Shown here piece by piece: positions 22,207-33,025 of a stretch of 64,000 nucleotides of DNA (within the stretch, counting starts at the first letter, position 1; every line of letters begins with the position of its first letter). The stretch comes from Myxocyprinus asiaticus (lineage: Eukaryota > Chordata > Actinopteri > Cypriniformes > Catostomidae): positions 12,246,501 to 12,310,500 of the forward strand of contig NC_059346.1 in assembly GCF_019703515.2 (NCBI RefSeq). Reading direction: 5' to 3'. The translations under genes and the position numbers were made by a program. The notes under the pieces were generated by a model. The model made no database searches. It was not told the DNA's origin and saw nothing but the letters and a program-made list of their open reading frames with translations.

Positions 22207-23216
22207 TTAAAAGTGAAGTATGTATTTTCTGCACTACTAGTGGCACCAAACGGAATTACAAAAATAAAGTATGTTTCAAACAGACTCATCATGCCCTTTC
22301 GCACTCTCTGATTCCCTATGAACAAATAGGCCATACTAAATAAAAGGTGAAAAAAGTTTAACGTCGTAAGGAACAAAACCATTATAACAAATACACACCG
22401 GACAGGAATTGTGGCAGAGGAATCAGGTTGTCTGATAACATCGCCGGATTGAACAGCAACTGGGTGTGCGGAGGATCCAGCACATGAGGTAGGATGGTTC
22501 TTCTGGTAACTACTAAGTGTAACAACAGTGCGGTTTCTGACCATTTTGGTGCCCTAGGCGAGATCACTGTTGTTGATGGGGGAGGCAGCAGTGTATTAGC
22601 GACTTGAGCAGTGATCTTGTTATTGCCGCTCCCATTTGCTAGAGCGATCTCATCATTAATGGTGTGTGTGTGTGAGTGGGGTGGAGGGCACGACAGTAAT
22701 GAGCTAACTTGTTCGGCAATACCTTGAATGTTGCTTACCTGACGAGAAGCAACTCGAAAAGTTTTGCTTCTCCATCGAACCCAAAACATTCCCTAAAAGT
22801 CCTCCACCTTGTAAATGGGACACCAATGTTCACTCTGGTTTTACTCCATTCTCTGTCTCTGTGTCTTTTAGGAAGTCTTAGAATTTTGGTTTTAACATCT
22901 GTAGAAGCTAAATATTTTTTTTTATTTTTAATTTTTTATATATATATTTACATCTGCCATGGATGTTCATATTCTCCTGGCTGAACAAGTTGCCACACCC
23001 CAAACTCACTCTATAGGTTGAGCTAGAAAGGGATGGGTGGGGCTGAGTGGACAGCTCAAAAATAAACATCTTTTTGATTGTGCCTGGGAGGCTCAGTGTT
23101 TATAATTCTGGGGGATGTAAACCCACAAATGGCTTAATTATAGTTGTCAATGAACAATAAACAGGGATTGTAGAACGTATTTTGATATCAAAAAAATTTA
23201 CATACTTCACCTTTAA
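22207..23216. mobile_element. TTAA-bounded non-autonomous DNA element, AAGTGAAGTATGTA termini
   Basis: The left end TTAAAAGTGAAGTATGTA and the right end TACATACTTCACCTTTAA are inverted repeats, each including TTAA. A shorter, diverged relative with TTAAAGGTG ends lies at 47431-47905. Position 22382-22789 holds a 135-codon minus-strand open frame beginning MFWVRWRSK that was not recognised as a transposase. The element ends 104 bp upstream of the host exon at 23321. Confidence 0.7.
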
Positions 23217-23320
23217 ATAATTTATGCACTTGATGTGATCATCATTATCTTCTACACCTCCCACCATGGAACAAATACTGTAGATAACCACTCTCTTTCT
23301 CCTTCATTTTTCCCTTCCAG

Positions 23321-23518
23321 AACAAGCATGTTTCCATAAAGCTGGAAAAGAAAAAATGGGAGGAGATTGTGGCTAAACGACAGAAGGAGGCAGAGGAGAG
23401 TGTGACCCCTGATTTAGATGAAAACTGCTTCGGCGATCTGGCCACCAGCATGGGACAAGGTCAAGAGCGAGTGAAAGATCGCCTTCTGAAGAACACATAC
23501 TCCAAGAAGAACAAACGG
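23321..23518 (+). CDS. Single internal coding exon of an unidentified host gene
   Basis: This exon is 198 bp, exactly 66 codons, phase 0 at both ends. The acceptor is a pyrimidine tract ending TTCCCTTCCAG at 23310-23320, and the donor is CGG|GTGAGA after 23518. The peptide begins NKHVSIKLEKKKWEEIV and contains the acidic segment SVTPDLDENCFGDL. It continues with GQGQERVKDRLLKN and ends TYSKKNKR. It is hydrophilic, rich in Lys and Glu, and predicted helical or coiled at its N-terminal third. No transmembrane segment, Cys cluster or catalytic motif is visible. Codon use (CTG, AAG, GAG) is unlike the surrounding AT-rich DNA, which supports coding. No other exon of the same gene was confidently found, implying long introns on both sides. 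I do not recognise the family; an intracellular or cytoplasmic-tail segment is a guess. Confidence 0.7.
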
Positions 23519-24047
23519 GTGAGACTGTCATCTCTTTCTGTTATTTGCTGGCTAAGCGACAGCTTGACGGACAGGGGCAGCAGAGCGTGAAGGCAGTGTG
23601 ATCTTATACCTGTCCCAGAGTGTTGACAGCTTTGACCGGTGTTGACCAGATTAATGTGGCCGTTGCAGTCATTACTGAATGCCTGCTGTTTGTGGAAGTG
23701 CCCAGTGAGGTGTACACATATGAATGTGACAGCAGTATATCAGCATCTGACATATTAGCGGTCTAGAGCTGTGGTTAAGCTGCACAGCATGCTGTTAATG
23801 ACGAAGCAGGGCAAATATAACCATCTCATGCTTCCTGTCTCTGCATTCTTTTTCTCAAAAACCTTCTCTCTTTCTTTATTTGACCCTTTTCAACACTTTT
23901 CTTGAGAGTGATATTATAGTAAAGACAGGAAAATATAGAGAAAAGAGGGGGAAATTAAGTGGCGTGTCATAAACCTGACTGATTTTTTTTTCCTGAAATT
24001 TGTCTTCTTTTTCTTCTCAACACTTTCTGCAATTCAGCTCGAACTGC
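23519..24047. other. Intron downstream of the exon
   Basis: Begins with GTGAGACTG. The frame from the exon continues open only about 23 codons before a stop. Nothing else gene-like was seen. Confidence 0.5.
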
Positions 24048-24736
24048 TTAATGGGTTAGTTCACCCAAAAATGAAAATTCTCTCATTTACTCAGCCTCAT
24101 GCCACTTTCTTTCTTCTGCAGATCACCAACAAAGATTTTTAGAAGAATATCTCAGCTCTGTAGGTCCATACAATGCAAGTGAATGGTTTGAATCTCCAAA
24201 AAGCAAATGAAGTCAACATAAACATAATCCATCAGCCTAGATTGGTTTAATAAATGTCTTCCGAAGCAATCCAGTTTGTTCTGGGTGAGAATAGACCAAA
24301 ATGTAACTCTTTTTTTCACTGAACTTTCTTTTTCTTCTTTGCTTTCAAGAAGTGTTGTGCGTGTATCAAGCACAAGGAAGTGTAATCGAGCTTGAAATCA
24401 TGATCGTGCTTAGAGATTACAATGGCAAGATGTACAGTGAAAAGGGAGTTATATTTTAGTCTGTTCTCACCCAAAACCAACTGGATCACTTCAGAAGAAA
24501 TTGATTAAACCACTGGAGTCATATGGATTACTTTTATGCTAGCTTTATCTCCTTTTTAGAGCTTTAAAGGCCTGATCACCATTCACTCGTGTTGTATGGA
24601 CATACAGAGCTGAAATATTCTTCAAACAATCTTTGTTTGTGTTCTGCAGATGAAAGAAAGTAATACACATCTTAGATGGCATGAGGATAAGTAAATGATG
24701 AGAGAATGTTCATTTTTGGGTAAACTATCCCTTTAA
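24048..24736. mobile_element. TTAA-bounded MITE, TTCACCCAAAAATGAAAA family, complete copy
   Basis: The left end TTAATGGGTTAGTTCACCC and the right end GGGTAAACTATCCCTTTAA are inverted repeats, followed inside by AAAAATGAAAATTC and ATGTTCATTTTT. The inner arms also pair: ATCTCAGCTCTGTAGGTCCA near 24150 against GGACATACAGAGCTGAAAT near 24599. The element can therefore fold on itself over much of its length. There is no coding capacity. Confidence 0.85.
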
Positions 24737-24904
24737 TGTACAGACTTCACTCAAACATCAAGTTTTTGCTTTGTTTATTTATCAATACTTCCTTTACACT
24801 GCAAATGTGTGCCATTATGTTGATTCTCTCATTTTCTTAATAATTAGTTTTGTTTTGTTTTTAAAAAAATATCTAACCATTCTTAAAACAAGTTATATTC
24901 ATTT

Positions 24905-24988
24905 GAAGAGAAAGTTCTCCTGAAATGAAGATTCTGTTATCATTTACTCACCCTGATATAATTTTTTTTGGTGGACTATCCCTTAAAG
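24905..24988. mobile_element. Short copy of the TTCACCCAAAAATGAAAA MITE family
   Basis: GAGAAAGTTCTCCTGAAATGAAGATTC on the left and GGTGGACTATCCCTTAAAG on the right, with TCATTTACTCACCCTGAT between. It is an 80-bp deletion derivative. Confidence 0.6.
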
Positions 24989-25125
24989 AAACACAGCTGT
25001 GTAAAATAAGATTTATGATATGTTTTGATTTAGTTCGATTTGGGTTACGTCAAATCATTTTTTTTTTAGAAAATTCCCCAGCTGAAATTTTTGATTTTGT
25101 TCATACTTTTTCTGAAGAGATATGA

Positions 25126-26292
25126 ACATTCACAGGCCACTTTATTAAGTTCACCTGTACATCTACATATTCATGCGATTATCTAATCTGCCAATCGTGT
25201 GGTAGTGGTGTAATGTATAAAATCATACAGATATGGGTCAGGAGCTTCAGTTAATGTTCAACCATCAGAATGGGGAAAAATGTGATCTCGACCGTGGCAT
25301 GATTGTTGGTGCCAGACGAGCTGGTTTGAATATTTCTGTAACTGCTGATCTCCTGGAATTTTCACGAACAGTCTCTAGAGTGTATAGAGAATGGTGTGAC
25401 AAACAAAAATGTATGTGGATGAAAATGCCTTGTTGATGAGAGAGGTCAGAGGAGAATGGCCAGACTGGTTTGAGCTGACAGAAAGGCAATGGTAACTCAG
25501 ACTACCCCTCTGTACAATTGTTGTGAGCAGAATAGCATCTCAGAATGCACAACATGTCGAACCTTGTGGCGGATGGGCTACAACAGCAGAAGACTACATT
25601 GGGTTCCACTTCTGTCAGCAAAGAACAAAAAACAGAGGCTGCAGTGGGCCTACCATTTGTGTACCTGAGCAGGAATCCAGATTTGTCAGACCAGGCAATG
25701 TTTTCCAATCGTCTACTGTCCAGTTTTGGTGAGCTTGTGCCCACTCTAGCCTCAGTTTTATGTTCTAACAGTAGTGGGACCCGGAGGGGTCTTCTGCTGC
25801 TGTAGCCCATCTGCCTCAATATTCAACGTATTGTGTGTTCAGAAATGCTTTTCTGCATAGCACTGTTGTAATGCGTGTTTATTTGGGTTACTGTCACCTT
25901 CCTGTCAGCTTGGACCAGTCTGGCCATTTTCCTCTGACCTCTGTCATGAACGAGCCCTTTTCACCCACAGAACTGCCGCTTGCTGGCTGCTTTTTGTTTT
26001 TCATACCATTCTCTTTACCACTGTAGAGACTATTGGGCATGAAAATCCCAGGAGAACAGCAGTTACAGAAATATTCAAACCAGCCCATCTGGCACCAACA
26101 ATCATACCACAGTCGAGATGACTGAGATAAAATTTTTTCCCCATACTGATGGTTGATGTGAACATTAACTGAAGCTCCTGACCCATATCTGCACGATTTT
26201 ATACATTACGCTGCTGCCACATGATTGGCTGATTAGATAATCGCATGAATAAGTAGATGCACAGGGGTACCTAATAAAGTGGCTGGTGAGTG
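25126..26292. mobile_element. Palindromic Tc1-like element: two head-to-head 5' halves
   Basis: The left arm (about 25126-25648, + strand) and the right arm (about 25649-26292, minus strand) are diverged copies of the same Tc1-like 5' region. Terminal motifs are CACAGGCCACTTTATTAAG and CTAATAAAGTGGCTGGTGAG. Shared inner blocks include ATGGGTCAGGAGCTTCAGTT, GTTGGTGCCAGACGAGCTGG and GGATGGGCTACAACAGCAGA. Each arm carries part of the transposase N-terminal half and neither has the third catalytic residue region. The junction is between about 25645 and 25672. The sequence could form a hairpin roughly 500 bp long. Confidence 0.8.
25215..26180. pseudogene. Two inverted partial Tc1 transposase fragments
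   Basis: The left fragment (+ strand) reads MGQELQLMFNHQNGEK then DRGMIVGARRAGLNISVTA, a helix-turn-helix-like region, with a stop after MKMPC. The right fragment (minus strand, from 26186) starts with the same MGQELQLMF and carries a matching DCGMIVGARWAGLNISVTA. Further along the minus strand is RRLENIAWSDKSGFLLRY, where WSD holds the first catalytic Asp (codon near 25690). Both are shifted and truncated, and neither could be functional. Confidence 0.7.
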
Positions 26293-26299
26293 TAAAATT

Positions 26300-27240
26300 A
26301 ATGCCATGGATCAATATTTACGGAGTAATCCATTGTTTTGTAGAGGCAGTCAAAATGATCATTTTTGCCAATGATTTTGAAACAAACTATGGATAAAAAT
26401 AAATAAATAAACCTTAGAAAGGAAGCAGCATCTTTGTTTTTACACAGAGATAGGTAGGTCTAAAACTAAAACCAGTTTACTTAAGCACCGCTTATTGCAT
26501 TATATAGCTATGGTGTCCAAAAATGTGGAAAGAACACATTATTGTGTTGTTTTTCCAAAGTTGGTGTGCCTATATCTCCAGACGTTTTAAAGTTATCTTA
26601 GTATCCTTTTAGATTCTGGTTCTGAACAAACTTGCCTCTTTGTATCTTTATTTTTATGGCCCTATATGGTTAAATCCCAGAGATAAAGGGCTCTCAATGT
26701 GGCTCCATCCAAAAATTGGTACCTATCTGTGTAAAAATGCAATAATGGCGTTGCCACCTTTCTAAGGTAAATTTTTAACATGTAGTTTTGCTCCAAAAAC
26801 AGCTGAATATTGTCATTTTGACCCCTCTCTACAAAATAATGGATCACTCACTAAATATTGATCCATGGCATTTCATATTTTGGCTTTCATCATCATTGTG
26901 TTTCTCTTTTACCAGTAAAACAAAAACAAAACAAAAAAGAAAGAACAAAAAAAAAAGAAAGATCGAAAGCAAAATTTTGTTCTGGGGACCTTTGGTTTAG
27001 TTGACACGGAATGACCCATCTTGTTTTAAGCATAAAGCTTACTAAAACAAAACTCTGAAACAGCATTTGCTTAACAGAACCAAAATCTAAAACCTAAACT
27101 TAACTGAAACAACACTATTCTTTTGCTGCCTTGAAAGCACTGGTATTGACTTTGTGTGCTTTACTTTCATCATCTTTCACTTATACTGGGGGAGTTTTCT
27201 AAAAGGACAAACTTCCTTTTGTGGAGAAATTGAGTATTAT
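26300..27240. other. Non-genic stretch
   Basis: AT-rich sequence with an A-rich run at 26917-26970. No gene-like frame was seen. 26790-26830 and 26670-26690 share short inverted words only. Confidence 0.5.
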
Positions 27241-27249
27241 CAGGACAGA

Positions 27250-27620
27250 GTTAACAAAAAATGGACAGGCTGAGCCACGGTTCATCCTATGTCTGTCAAT
27301 TTCCTCTCCCTATACCATCTGATTACCCTCCCTGTAGAGGTCTCCATCACTGTAGCTCAATGCATATCAAGCAGCCTCTCTCCAGATGGGATCGCACTCT
27401 GATCATGGGCCTTTGTGCATGTGCTTGTGTTTGCAGTGTGTTTAAATGCAGGGTGTTCTAGCCCGTGTGGGCGTATATCAGACACTTATACACCCGCTGG
27501 CAGCTCCGTTTCCCTCTCTGATCAGAAATAATGGGGAAAAAGAAAACCACTTTCATATCGCTGTAATTGCAGAGCGGAAGGCTCATCACAAAGCTGCCAT
27601 CTGGCCGGGGAGAGACTGTG
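27250..27620. other. Candidate conserved non-coding element
   Basis: Repeat-free and balanced in composition, with CTCTGATCAGAAATAATGG, CATATCGCTGTAATTGCAG and GGCTCATCACAAAGCTGCC. No family-like frame. The texture is typical of vertebrate CNEs, but conservation was not tested. Confidence 0.35.
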
Positions 27621-28009
27621 AATGTGTATGGGTTGCCGTTGTGTGTGTGCTTGTGTGTGTGTATGTTTATATTTGAAAAGATGCAGAGGGACACACACAG
27701 CATGTCTCTGATCAGGGCGTCAGGGCTTTTAAAGTGCAGCTTGGCTTGATTTCTGAGGCTAACCAACCCGTGATCACTCTTAAAGGCAGATTCACCAAAG
27801 CGTTGAAGCATGAACTTTTTTTTGAGCATGCAATCCATAATGAGTGATTGGAGTCCACTCAAAAATGTAAGTAGTCATATGTTCGCTCTCTTCATCAAGC
27901 AATACAGGTCCCTGTGCTGCGTGCATTCCATGCTAGTATCCCACATGATTAAGGTACTGTCGTAGTGTGACCACAAATGTGCATCACATTTAAGATTCAT
28001 CAATGGAAC

Positions 28010-28343
28010 TGTCTATCCATCCATCTATCCGTCCATCCATCCATCCATCCATCCATCCAACCAACCATTTATTAATCCATCCATCTATACTTCTGTCCAT
28101 CCATCTGTCTGTCTGTCTATCTGTCTGTCTGGCCATCCATATATCTGTCTATCCGTCCGTCTGTCTGTCTGTCTGTCTTGGCATCTATGGGTCTATCTGT
28201 CCATCCATATATCCGTCTGTCTGTCTATCTGGCCATCTGGCCATCCATATATCCGTTTATCCATTTGTCTCTCTGTCTGTCTGTCTTTGCATCTATGTGT
28301 CTTTCTGTTCATCCATATATCCATCTGTCTGTTTGTCTATCCG

Positions 28344-28374
<31 letters not shown>

Positions 28375-28460
28375 TTATCTATCTATCTGTCTGTCTGAGT
28401 AGTTATTTATTCTGTTCATCCATTGATCTATCTGTCGATCCATTAGTCCGTCCTTCAGCA
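28010..28460. repeat. (CCAT)n/(CTGT)n/(CTAT)n compound tetranucleotide array
   Basis: About 450 bp of CCAT, CTGT, CTAT and CCGT units, with internal higher-order repetition (blocks ending in CATATATCCGTCTGTC recur every 70-90 bp). Open frames reading SVCLSVCL and SIHPSIHP are artefacts. Confidence 0.95.
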
Positions 28461-28708
28461 ACTCGTTGGTTAAACATTTACCCCTTCTATCATTAAATTA
28501 TAGTTGTAATATGAATGGGCAATGGAGTTTAGAGAGGGTGATATATGATGATAAATGCTTAATTCAAATGTTATTAATTCTGAAGTCCTCTCAAGGACAT
28601 CAGACAGCAGAATGTAGGTAAACATGCGCACACATGCTGAGGTCACTCTGTGTGTAAACACATGAGAAAAGTAAAATAAAATACATTTATCGGGTAAAGC
28701 AAGGGACA

Positions 28709-28866
28709 CACACACACACACGCACACACAAATGTTAGTGGTGATTTGTCTGTTGCTGGATCCAATGTCATCATCCCCTAGAGAATCAGTATTAAATCTC
28801 AAACTAAATGCCTCATACTGCCCGAGTAGAGGTGGAGAGAGTGAGAGACAGAAAGAGAGAGAGTGA
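28709..28866. repeat. (CA)n at 28709-28730 and GA-rich tract at 28830-28866
   Basis: Short CA microsatellite and an imperfect GAGA tract. Confidence 0.9.
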
Positions 28867-29169
28867 GATAGCCCATCAAACACACAGAGGAAGATGATTG
28901 CTGATATTCCATGATGAGCTCATGTAACTCGAGGGAATCTCAGCCTTTTCATGGCAGAATCTCTATTGTCAGTTGACATTGTGTGATGTTAAACTTACAG
29001 CTGATCCAGTAAGTCACAGTTGTATGCCTGTGATCTTCTTGATATGGCTGGCTTCAGGTTATCATCCCTCAGGGCAGATCACCCACAGCAATGCTGAGGG
29101 GCAGGACAGAGCTCACAGAAAATATCACATTATAATATAGAAAGATCTTAACCATATATCTCTCACACA

Positions 29170-29266
29170 GGAACAGTTCACCCACAAATTAAAATTATGT
29201 CATTTGTATCACCCTCATGTCGTTCCAAACCCGACTTTCTTTCTTCCATGGAATACAAAAGGACAC
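29170..29266. mobile_element. Copy fragment of the TTCACCCAAAAATGAAAA MITE family
   Basis: GGAACAGTTCACCCACAAATTAAAATTATG, then TCACCCTCATGTCGTTCC and ACTTTCTTTCTTCCATGG, the usual left-half order of this family. No right end was found. Confidence 0.7.
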
Positions 29267-29428
29267 ATTTAGAGGGGGGTTTGATGTTATCGATGTGTTG
29301 CCTTATTTGATATGTGCACTGTTTATGGGAGTTGATAAATGATTTGATTTGAGAGTTAATAATAACTTAAATTTAATTATTTTCATCACCCAATGATGAA
29401 ATATGCAGTATTATTTGATTTGAGTTTA

Positions 29429-30452
29429 AATTAGGGATGCACAGATATGAAATTTTTTTGGCCGATAACGATTTTAAGAAAGAAAAAAAAAACTATTGGC
29501 CAATTCTGATATTTTGCCACTTACCTTATTTTGTCATCAGATCACTGTTTTGCTCATAAATTATGAACATGGATTGGATCTGTTTAACACAGACCAAAAT
29601 TTTAAGGAGAGCCGCAACAAAAGATAAATAGAAATTAAAAAGATGAAAAACAAATATTGAAAAAAAACTAAATATCAAAGCATGATGATTTACATGAATA
29701 AAGATTATTTTGTACTTATAAAACATGTTTGCAGTTCTGTTTTTGCAGTTCAAAACAATAGAACTCACATTTGACATGTTTATACTGTATATAATAGAAC
29801 ATCACAAATTCATATTATGCATATTTTGGGCCATTCCATGGAAATGTCAACCACATTGTGGAAAAACAAAAAGTTGCCAAAGGAACAAAACACTATTTTA
29901 AGTTGTATTGCTGGATAATGGATAATGCCATTCACAATGCTAGAGGGTGCCCCTTACACAATGCTGACTGAAGCCCTGACTGATTCGCTGAATGCAGTAT
30001 GTTTTAAAGCTTTCAAGGTTTAATAATCGCACAAGACCATATTGTGATCGGTCATGCAGCCTTAATGGATACCATACCAATGTCAAAGTTTGCTGGTTTC
30101 AAAGCATTTTGGATGGTTTTAACTCATCATGTAGAGGTAAGTGCCGCTTTCACAACTGCCATGTCTGTAACAATGGTTTTTCCTCAATGGGAGAACAAGA
30201 AATAATAATTAAAAATGAAATATTACATGTTCTTAGGGGTGCCAACCCTTCTACATTCTGTGGGTATTATTGTTTCTAGATTGTGCATTTGAATTCACAG
30301 AGTTTTAACAAAGTGTTATGATAATTAATTTTAAATAAACCATAGTTTTTTCATAATGGCATTTTCATGCTTAAAAATGATTTACAGTTGGTTAAAATTT
30401 GGTCAATAATTGACCAATAAATATAGGCGGCCGATACATCGGTGTATTCTAA
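29429..30452. mobile_element. Degenerate hAT-like element, AGGGATGCAC...GATACATCGG termini
   Basis: Left TAGGGATGCACAGATATG with GGCCGATAACGATTTTAAG inside. Right AATATAGGCGGCCGATACATCGG, the imperfect inverse. The interior, including an open frame at 29992-30279, showed no recognisable transposase. Confidence 0.5.
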
Positions 30453-30689
30453 GTTGAAATTATTTTACTAGCTTACTTGTAAAAGATAGTAGAGTGAGAC
30501 AAGAAGTAGAAAGATGACCCTTAATACCAAGATTTTTCATTTTTATACCAGACAGCTGGAGGGTGCGATTGACCAATCAGAATTGAGTATACAAGTGAGC
30601 CATGAATGTGTAAAAGCATATGTTATTACTGAGTTAAGACTGCTGAATTAAAACTGTGAATTGAAGCCTCTCAGAACTCAACCTGATCT

Positions 30690-31105
30690 CACAGTGAAAT
30701 CAGAAAGAGTAGACTGACTTTTCTTTCTTCAAAATATGTATACATTGACTGAAATTTCAAAACACTGACCCCAGTGGCCAAAGCGGTAAGTGTTGTAGGA
30801 CATATGGGCACGTGTGAGCTCCATTTATGTCCAGGAGAGTTCACCAAAAGCTAGTAGTGAAGCAAGTTGTTTTCAGCTTTACAGGACATTATCCAATGAA
30901 AAGCATATATTTATAGGTTCTGTCCCCAAACCCAAACCTTACCTTAACCATTAGTGGAGTAAAAAGTAAGGTTAGAGGGGAAAGTGAAACCTTTGAAAAA
31001 TGCTCGCCATTGATTATTCAAACGTGGTTACCGCATGGCATTGAACCCTAGTCTCCCACGCAGCTGATGCAACTCGCTACCAGTCGCGCCAGGTGGAAAG
31101 ATAAT
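30690..31105 (-). mobile_element. tRNA-derived SINE
   Basis: On the minus strand TGGCGCGACTGG (31091-31080) fits a Pol III A box. GGTTCAATGCC (31047-31037) fits a B box, with a tRNA-like spacing of 33 bp between them. The body (down to about 30690) continues with AATCAATGGCGAGC, TTTGGGTTTGGGGACAGAACC and GACATAAATGGAGCTCACAC. The 3' end is not sharply defined. It is transcribed by Pol III and mobilised by LINE proteins if active, which is family knowledge. Confidence 0.65.
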
Positions 31106-31733
31106 CACTTTGAAACCACTGCAAAATGACTGATAAGAATGCTGCATGTCAACACGTCGACATACAGTCACCGATCCTAGGGTACCGAAACTATCGAAAA
31201 CATCATGCAGACTTCACATGTGATCATGTTGCAAAACTATAAAGAGAAAACCACAAAATGCTTAAACTGAGCTTGAAGTATCCTTGATTCACTACATATT
31301 ACTGGTAAGAGAATACCATGAACCAGAGCACACATGGAGAATCAAGCATAACCTTGAATGAACCTGACGCAATGTTTAGTTTCCATTTTTGGAACCAGTG
31401 TTTCGACCACGTATATTTGATTTTTTTCATGGATTGCTTACGTGAGGCATTTTTGTCCTTCTACCTTGAAATTGGTTCAATATTGCATAGCCCCTATTCA
31501 TATACAATTTATGTCCTACAGAATGTGATATGTTCTATATACGCTCACTTTTTTTAATGGCAGCTCAATTTTCTCACAGGAGAAAGAGTAAACGTGTGAG
31601 AGAGTGGGTGAGCCGTAATTTCACCCAGGCTCAGATGTCTGATGACAGGGATTTCACCAGTACAGCATTTTCTTAGTCTAAAATCAGTAGTGTAAATCAA
31701 TGTTTTGATTTATTTTATTTATTTATTTTACAT

Positions 31734-32100
31734 TTAAAGGAATGGTTCACCCAAAAATGAAAAATCTGTCATAATCTACTCACCGACATGCCATTCCAAA
31801 CCACTATGACTTTATTTCATATGCGGAACACCATAGGAGATGTTTTGTTGAATATCACGTCCATCTTTTTAGTAGCAACTCACTTTGAAACTTAAAATAA
31901 AAAACCAAAAGTATCATGAAAGTAGTCCATGTGGCCTGCCATATTCAGATTCTTGACGTCTGTTGCACTTTCATGAGCGCTATTAGAGAAGTTTGTTCAC
32001 ATTGGCGTGCGTCTATGGGAAAACTTGTTTCTCGCATAAATACGGGTAAGAAAGTCAAATGGGCTTGGGATTTTCATTTGAGGGTGAACTATTTCTTTAA
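31734..32100. mobile_element. TTAA-bounded copy of the TTCACCCAAAAATGAAAA MITE family
   Basis: Left TTAAAGGAATGGTTCACCC and right GAGGGTGAACTATTTCTTTAA, both including TTAA. The subterminal CATTTG/CAAATG regions also pair. Confidence 0.8.
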
Positions 32101-32593
32101 TACTTTTATTTCATTACAAATTATATTATCAGCATACCAATTTGAGTGAAAAGTTGAATTAAAAAATATTCATGAATTTTGTAGTATCGTGTTGCTCTTT
32201 TGTTTTAAGAACTGCATGCACTCTAGATGGCATGGACTCCACAAGTTTACATTTACAGCAACTTACAAATGAAGAACATGACAAGTAATTTGTCATACAA
32301 ATGTCAACAATATCTTCGGTATCGCACTTCCATCAAACTACAGTGAGTATTAGCGTGTGAAATGCACATGTATGATAAACAGAAAACCGAATCATCGTCA
32401 CATTTTGGTTTATAACTTCATGAAAAATAAACATGATGTACATGGCATATCACAAATTACAGCAGAAGGCTCCGAATAAAATAAGTCCACACTCAACATA
32501 GTATGATATGTAGATCCTGAAATATTAGTCAAAGAGTGTCATGACAAGCTATGGTGGCTATTGCTAATGGCGTCTCTATGGCGATGGTTTCTC

Positions 32594-33025
32594 TGAATCC
32601 GTGTGTCATTTGTTTATTTCATATTCAATTAGTAATTCAAAATCTGAAAAACAAAGAACTACTTATTTCATTGTTCGTTTACAAAACCAATATATAAAAA
32701 ACAAATAATGACTTGTTTTTCATCATTTCGATTTAATAAGTTAAAATAGGAAAATTGGAAAAATAGCCACGGGACACTGTGCGTTTTGATTATTTGATTT
32801 CACTAATATATGGCTTGAATATTTGAATGAGGTATGGGTGGACCTGAAACGCCCCTTTCTTCTGATTGGTCAACCTGCAACGTCGTCTTCCTCAATGCTG
32901 TGAAACAGAATAAAAGTTCTCTGCTGTTTAATTGTTCCGATAAATTCGTCTCAGTTAATATTAAATTATTTTCCATTTATCCTCCAAAACTCACCACGTT
33001 TATTACAGCTGAGCTATCTCTCTTA
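32594..33025 (+). repeat. Left arm of a large inverted repeat
   Basis: Reverse complement of 35374-35799 with scattered differences. Landmarks are ATAGCCACGGGACACTGTGC, GGTATGGGTGGACCTGAAAC, TTCTGATTGGTCAACCTGC and CCACGTTTATTACAG. It contains an inverted CCAAT box (ATTGG) and an AATAAAAG word, so it resembles a promoter-bearing terminal repeat. Confidence 0.85.

Noticed and set aside
27458..27862. 134-codon minus-strand frame
   Set aside because: Crosses a (CA)n tract and has no good exon boundaries; the DNA looks regulatory instead.
28003..28402. Overlapping + strand frames of 69-131 codons rich in SVCLSVCL and SIHPSIHP
   Set aside because: Pure translation of a CCAT/CTGT tetranucleotide array; no start context, domains or splice sites.
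31020..31095. A genuine tRNA gene at the A/B boxes
   Set aside because: The boxes fit Pol III but acceptor-stem pairing and an anticodon arm are not evident and a long tail follows, so a SINE is more likely.
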